Source: DATFDN01 sp963767645
GTDB taxonomy: Bacteria; Pseudomonadota; Alphaproteobacteria; Acetobacterales; Acetobacteraceae
NCBI GenBank assembly: GCA_963767645.1
Contig: CAVYEW010000004.1
Coordinates: 1-64,000, forward strand
Reading direction: 5' to 3'
Length of the DNA: 64,000 bases
Below the pieces are notes generated by a model. It ran no database searches. It saw only the letters and a list, made by a program, of their open reading frames with translations, and was not told the DNA's origin. The position numbers were made by a program, and so were the translations under genes. Shown in pieces: positions 60,006 to 64,000 of this stretch. The first letter of the stretch is position 1, and each line of letters starts with the position of its first letter.

Positions 60006-60707
60006 ATGAAGCAGACCATCGCCCTGGTGGACGACGACCGCAACATCCTGACCAGCATCACAATGACGCTGGAGCAGGAAGGATTCCAGGTGCGCACCTA
60101 CACCGACGGCGAGAGCGCCCTGCAGGCCCTGACCTCCCGCCCGGTGGACCTTGCCGTCCTGGACATCAAGATGCCGCGCATGGATGGGATGGAGCTGCTG
60201 CAGCGCCTGCGCCAGCGCAGCTCGATGCCGGTGATCTTCCTGACCTCCAAGGACGAGGAGGTGGACGAGTTGATGGGGCTGCGGCTTGGCGCCGACGACT
60301 ACATCACCAAGCCGTTCAGCCAGCGCCTGCTGCTCGAACGGATCCGCGCGCTGCTGCGTCGGAACGAGGCCTCCCGCGCCGAGGGCTCCGGCACCGCGCC
60401 CGGCGGGGTGATGGTGCGCGGCGACCTGATCCTGGACGAGACGAAGCACCAATGCCTGTGGAAGGGCACCGACATCCAGCTCACGGTCACGGAGTTCCTG
60501 TTGGTAAAAGCGCTCGCCGCGCGTCCTGGCATGGTGAAGAGCCGCGACCAGCTGATCGACGCCGCCTATGGCGAGAACATCTATGTCGATGACCGCACGA
60601 TCGACAGCCACGTGAAGCGCATCCGCAAGAAGTTCCGCACGGCGGAGGACTCCTTCAATCAGATCGAGACGCTGTACGGGATCGGCTATCGATACAAGGA
60701 ACGCTGA
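60006..60707 (+). CDS. chvI: Response regulator ChvI
   Basis: A 233-residue OmpR-type regulator. The receiver domain has DDDRNILTSITMTLEQEGF, phosphoacceptor Asp in LAVLDIKMPRMDGMELLQRL and KPFSQRLLLERIRALLRRN. The winged helix ends with DRTIDSHVKRIRKKFRTAED and LYGIGYRY. This matches alphaproteobacterial ChvI, which controls acid, envelope and host-associated responses. Two bases separate it from the sensor kinase. ATG 60006 follows a short AAGGGAAC region. Confidence 0.92.
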   Translation: MKQTIALVDDDRNILTSITMTLEQEGFQVRTYTDGESALQALTSRPVDLAVLDIKMPRMDGMELLQRLRQRSSMPVIFLTSKDEEVDELMGLRLGADDYITKPFSQRLLLERIRALLRRNEASRAEGSGTAPGGVMVRGDLILDETKHQCLWKGTDIQLTVTEFLLVKALAARPGMVKSRDQLIDAAYGENIYVDDRTIDSHVKRIRKKFRTAEDSFNQIETLYGIGYRYKER

Positions 60708-60708
60708 T

Positions 60709-62371
60709 GTGCGGCACCTGACCTGGCGGCGCTCCAAGGCGGCGGGCGTGCCGCTTGCCGTGCGCCCGCGCTGGGTCTCGCCGCTGCTGCGCCGCATCCT
60801 GCTCGTCAACGCGCTGCCGCTGGCGCTGCTGGTCGCGGCGCTGCTCTACCTCGACCAATATCAGAACGGTTTGCTGGAAGCGGAGGTTTCGGCCTTGCGG
60901 GAGCAGGCGCGCATCTTCGCCGGCGCCTTGGCGGAGAGTGCGGTGAGCGTCGCCAATCCACAGGACCCGAAGCTGGTCGCCGACATCGCGCGTCCGCTGC
61001 TGGCCCGGCTGACGGAGCCAAGCCCGGATGCCGAGGCGAAGCTCTATGCGCCCGACGGCACCCTGATCGCTAACTCGCGCGTGCGCAACGGTCCCAAGGG
61101 CACGCAACGCGAGCCCCTGCCGCCGGCGCCCAACCGGGGTCCGATCCTGGGCGCGGTCGGTTGGCTCTATGACCGGGCGCTTGCGATCATGCCGAAAAAG
61201 ACGCCCACCCTCGCCGATCTCACACCCGGCGGTGCCGGCCCCGAGTGGCAGCCCGACGTGAAGGAGGAGCTGCGGCTGTCGAGCTCCAACCAGAGCCATG
61301 AGACGCCGCCCTATATCCGCCGCACCATTGACGATCGGCTGCTGGTGACGGTGGCGGTGCCGGTGATGCGCGACGGGCATACAGTCGGGATCGTGCTGCT
61401 GACCCGCGAGGCACGAGAGGTCGATGTCAGCCTGTTTACCGTCCGCGTGTCCATCCTGGCGCTGTTCGGCCTCGCGCTGGCATTGACGGTCCTGCTGTCG
61501 TGGTATCTGTCGCTCACCATCGCCCGCCCGATCCTTCAGCTTGCCGCAGCCGCGGCCGAGATGCAGGAGGGCGACGGCCGGACCGGCAGCGTGCCGCGGC
61601 GGCTGCTGCAGCGCCGCGACGAGGTGGGCGCGCTCGCCGTCGCGCTCGCCGAACTCGGCGGCGGCGTTATGGCACCGGATGGACGCGATCGAGCGCTTCG
61701 CCGCCGACGTCGCGCACGAGATCAAGAATCCGCTCAGCTCCATCCGTAGCGCCATCGAGACCTTGCGCCGGATCGACGACCAGAAGCGCCGCAAACAGCT
61801 TCTTGCCATTGTGACCGACGACGTGACGCGGCTCGACCGGCTCATCAGCGACGTCGCCGACGCCTCCCGCGTCGATGCCGAGCTGTCGCGCGTCATGTCC
61901 GAGCGGGTCGACGTCGCCCCGATCCTGCACACCTTGAAGGAACTGCAGGACGCGACGCGCGGCGAAGGCGAGCCGCGGATCGAGCTCGACGTGCCACCCA
62001 GTGGTCTGGTGGTGCGGGGAGCCGAGGATCGGCTGGTACAGGTGTTCCGAAATATCATCAGCAACGCGGAGTCGTTCAGCCCGCCCGCCGGACGCATCGC
62101 CATCAGCGCAAGTGAGCGCGGCGGTGTCGTGGAGATCGTGTTCGAGGACGAGGGCCCGGGCATCCCCGACGGCAAGCTCGAGCAGATCTTCGATCGCTTC
62201 TACAGCGAACGCCCGCGCGAGGAGCGCTTCGGCCAGCATTCCGGGCTAGGCCTGGCGATCAGCAAGCAGATCGTCGAAGCGCTGCGCGGCCGCATCACCG
62301 CCGAGAACCGCCGCAACAAGGAGGGCCGGGTGCTCGGCGCGCGGTTCGTGGTGACGCTGCCGACGGCCTGA
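60709..62371 (+). pseudogene. chvG: Sensor histidine kinase ChvG with one-base insertion
   Basis: The sensor partner of ChvI. The first frame gives a membrane segment (ILLVNALPLALLVAALLYLD), periplasmic part, second membrane segment and HAMP (SWYLSLTIARPILQLAAAAA) to about residue 310. The HisKA/ATPase part is in the next frame: DVAHEIKNPLSSIRSAIETL, NIISNAESFSPPAG, DEGPGIPDG and GQHSGLGLAISKQI. An extra G in the run GGCGGCGGCG at about 61656-61664 causes the shift. ChvG is usually needed in this group, so a sequencing error is likely. Confidence 0.88.
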
Positions 62372-62391
62372 AGGACACCTCGGGGATCAGG

Positions 62392-63363
62392 TCATTGCAC
62401 TCTCGGCTGGCCTGTTGTCCTCGCCGGCAGGTCAGACGACTCTGTACGTTCCAAGCCGGCACGCTCCCAGTGCCCAAGCCCGGCGGCCGCCTCATAGGTA
62501 CTCTGCAGGAAGTCAAGCAGCACCTCGTCCGGCGCACCTGCCCTCCGGACCTCGTCATAGGGCAAGATGAACTGCCCGAGCCCGCGGCTGTAAAACGCTG
62601 CGGCGGGGCGAACCGGCGCCTCGGGGAAGCCTGGCGGTTCCGGGAAGGCATAAGAATAGAAAGCGGGCTCTTCGATCCCGTCGCCGCCCGGCCAGAACCC
62701 GCAGCTACTGACTTCATGTGAATAGGCTTCGCGCGTTACCCGATCGGCGTCCGGTTGCGGCGGCGCAAGGCGGCCGGAAAAGCGGGTCACTGCCAGGTCG
62801 AAGCTGCCCCAGAAGAAGTGGACTGGGCTTACCTTGCCGATGAAACGTGCCCGGAACACCGTGAAAATGCGATCCGTCTGCACGAGGATGCGCCAGAGCC
62901 GGTGTGCATGGTCCGGATCGTACGCACCGTGATCGCGGTCCGCCTCGAACCGGACCGGATTGGCGATCTCGACCGGCATGGTCCAGATTCGCACGTTCAG
63001 GCCAAGAGAGCGCAACCTGTCCATGACCATGCCATAGAAATCGGCGACAGTGCGCGGCTGCAACGCGAACGAATCCGCCGCACCGTCGCTGGTCTGGATC
63101 ACCAACCTATGATCGATAAAATCGAAATCAACCTGGAAAGTACGCGTGCCATAGGGGATCGGGGAGGTCGTTAGCCCCCGGCTTGTGACATAGAGCGGCA
63201 CCTGCCACCAGTGATTGATGAGGGGCGCCTGAGCGAGCCGAAGCTTGCCGACGATCTGTGTACACCGATGCAGCGTGGCATAAGTATCCTGCCACTCGCT
63301 CAGCGGCAGACTTGGCCAAACATTGGCGCGTGCCTTCCGATTTTCGTCCTTGTCCTCGGTCAT
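62392..63363 (-). CDS. DUF5996 family protein
   Basis: A 323-residue protein. SLPLSEWQDTYATLHRCTQI, VGKLRLAQAPLINHWWQVPL and GTRTFQVDFDFIDHRLVIQT are typical, then FTVFRARFIGKVSPVHFFWG, FDLAVTRFSGRLAPPQPDAD and YDEVRRAGAPDEVLLDFLQS. Function unknown. ATG 63363 starts the conserved part; a much longer upstream frame runs through a pentanucleotide repeat and is not family-like. It is convergent with ChvG. Confidence 0.85.
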   Translation of the reverse strand: MTEDKDENRKARANVWPSLPLSEWQDTYATLHRCTQIVGKLRLAQAPLINHWWQVPLYVTSRGLTTSPIPYGTRTFQVDFDFIDHRLVIQTSDGAADSFALQPRTVADFYGMVMDRLRSLGLNVRIWTMPVEIANPVRFEADRDHGAYDPDHAHRLWRILVQTDRIFTVFRARFIGKVSPVHFFWGSFDLAVTRFSGRLAPPQPDADRVTREAYSHEVSSCGFWPGGDGIEEPAFYSYAFPEPPGFPEAPVRPAAAFYSRGLGQFILPYDEVRRAGAPDEVLLDFLQSTYEAAAGLGHWERAGLERTESSDLPARTTGQPRVQ

Positions 63364-63474
63364 GACTGTCTCCACCAGGGGCAGGTTTTCCGCTGCGCGC
63401 GGCTGGAACCTCCAACTGCCCGCAGGATGTACTGCTGGTGGCAGCAGATCGAGCCGACCGACCCGGCAGGCGGC

Positions 63475-63501
63475 GAGCAGAGCAGAGCAGAGCAGAGCAG
63501 A
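63475..63501. repeat. Pentanucleotide tandem repeat (GAGCA)n
   Basis: Five perfect GAGCA units plus GA, 27 bases, between the DUF5996 start and the stop of the next minus-strand gene. It lies upstream of the DUF5996 ATG by about 110 bases. Length change could alter promoter spacing or an upstream reading frame. Confidence 0.8.
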
Positions 63502-63518
63502 ATGACAGCGTATCGAAC

Positions 63519-64000
63519 CTAACTTGCCGCTCCGCACAACCGCTCGATCTCCGCTTGCAATCCGTCCCAATGCGCGGCGATGCGCGCCAGCATCGCGGCA
63601 TCGCAATAGGGCCGCGGGCGGGCGACGTTCAGGCCCACGAAGTGAGCGCCGCACCGCCCGAGGTCCGGGGTGTGCGGCGGGAACGGCGAGCAGATCGTCA
63701 CGTCCGAAACCGGCACCACCACAGCAGGCCGATTGCGCGACAGCGCGGCAACCTGAAGTCCCTGCTCGTCGAGTTCCGACACCAAGCGAATGGGATGCGC
63801 GCGCAGCATCCCGGCGAGGGCCGCTTGAAGGTCAAATCCCGGCGGCAGGCCGCGAATGCCGCTGTTGCGCGGCTCGGGGCCGCATAAGGAGGCGAACTGG
63901 CCGAAGGCGGGAACGGCGTCTCCGGCCAGCAGGCAGGTCTGGGTGTCGCCTGCCAGCCAGGCGCGTACCGCTTCCGGCAATGTCCATAAGACGCAATCGT
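63519..64000 (-). CDS. Hypothetical protein, C-terminal part (cut by window edge)
   Basis: The frame is open at the right edge, so the start is missing; 159 residues to the stop at 63519. Parts are LPEAVRAWLAGDTQTCLLAG, AFGQFASLCGPEPRNSGIRG, VVVPVSDVTICSPFPPHTPD and LGRCGAHFVGLNVARPRPY. I do not recognise the family. It lies upstream of DUF5996 on the same strand with the pentanucleotide repeat between them. Confidence 0.45.
   Translation of the reverse strand, partial: DCVLWTLPEAVRAWLAGDTQTCLLAGDAVPAFGQFASLCGPEPRNSGIRGLPPGFDLQAALAGMLRAHPIRLVSELDEQGLQVAALSRNRPAVVVPVSDVTICSPFPPHTPDLGRCGAHFVGLNVARPRPYCDAAMLARIAAHWDGLQAEIERLCGAAS

Overview
The window is GC-rich, densely coded alphaproteobacterial DNA, most like Rhodospirillales/Acetobacteraceae. 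The lineage call rests on gene content (ChvG/ChvI, COQ9, PspABC with a sigma-54 activator, HugZ, Urt/Liv-type amide uptake) and is an inference. It looks chromosomal: tRNA genes, rpsU, fusA, def and maf are interspersed with catabolic operons.

Layout. 1-7765 is one plus-strand catabolic operon: a 6-hydroxynicotinate reductase-like protein (cut by the window edge), a UPF0280 protein, a complete five-gene urea/amide-type ABC importer and an amidase. 7800-12690 is a mobile-element graveyard. It holds a frameshifted transposase remnant, a group II intron tail with maturase domain and RNA domain V, two decayed copies of a phage terminase large-subunit end, and a divergently placed P27-type terminase small subunit. 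Two intact genes (a small alpha/beta-barrel protein and an AGPS-like FAD enzyme) lie inside it. 13.1-30.9 kb is mixed housekeeping and metabolism: tRNA-Ser(CGA), RlpA, GST, glyoxalase II, methyltransferases, Pcm, a luciferase-like monooxygenase, esterases, a TPR-sulfotransferase, Maf, DUF2382 stress proteins, YidB-like, a class A PBP and a D-2-hydroxyacid dehydrogenase.

30868-31174 is the most striking RNA feature: a tRNA-Leu(UAA) gene split after U34 by a 220-nt group I intron of the cyanobacterial tRNA-Leu (IC3) type. Then come a succinate-semialdehyde dehydrogenase, COQ9, a frameshifted peptide deformylase, S21 and a CDF metal exporter. 35.4-39.2 kb carries a TetR regulator and a translationally coupled operon of M20 amidohydrolase, RuBisCO-like protein and cupin, an unusual set that may be an uncharacterised pathway. 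39.2-50.6 kb holds DUF1501/DUF1800, EF-G, an MNT-HEPN toxin-antitoxin pair with a broken toxin, YccF, the psp envelope-stress locus with a visible sigma-54 promoter, and an IS630 element inserted exactly at the shared stop codons of two convergent genes.

50.8-58.5 kb is carbohydrate and aromatic-acid catabolism. A PfkB kinase and a frameshifted KbaZ/GatZ-like gene converge on an operon for dehydroshikimate dehydratase, a BKACE enzyme and protocatechuate 3,4-dioxygenase. That operon diverges from aroQ and a shikimate/quinate dehydrogenase, so together these genes could convert quinate or shikimate to ring-cleaved protocatechuate. 58.7-64 kb has small hypothetical genes, HugZ, ChvI and a frameshifted ChvG, a DUF5996 protein and a partial gene at the edge.

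Five single-base insertions in otherwise well-conserved genes (def, hepT-like, kbaZ twice, chvG) suggest base-level sequence errors as well as real decay. Two families of dispersed intergenic palindromic repeats recur through the window.
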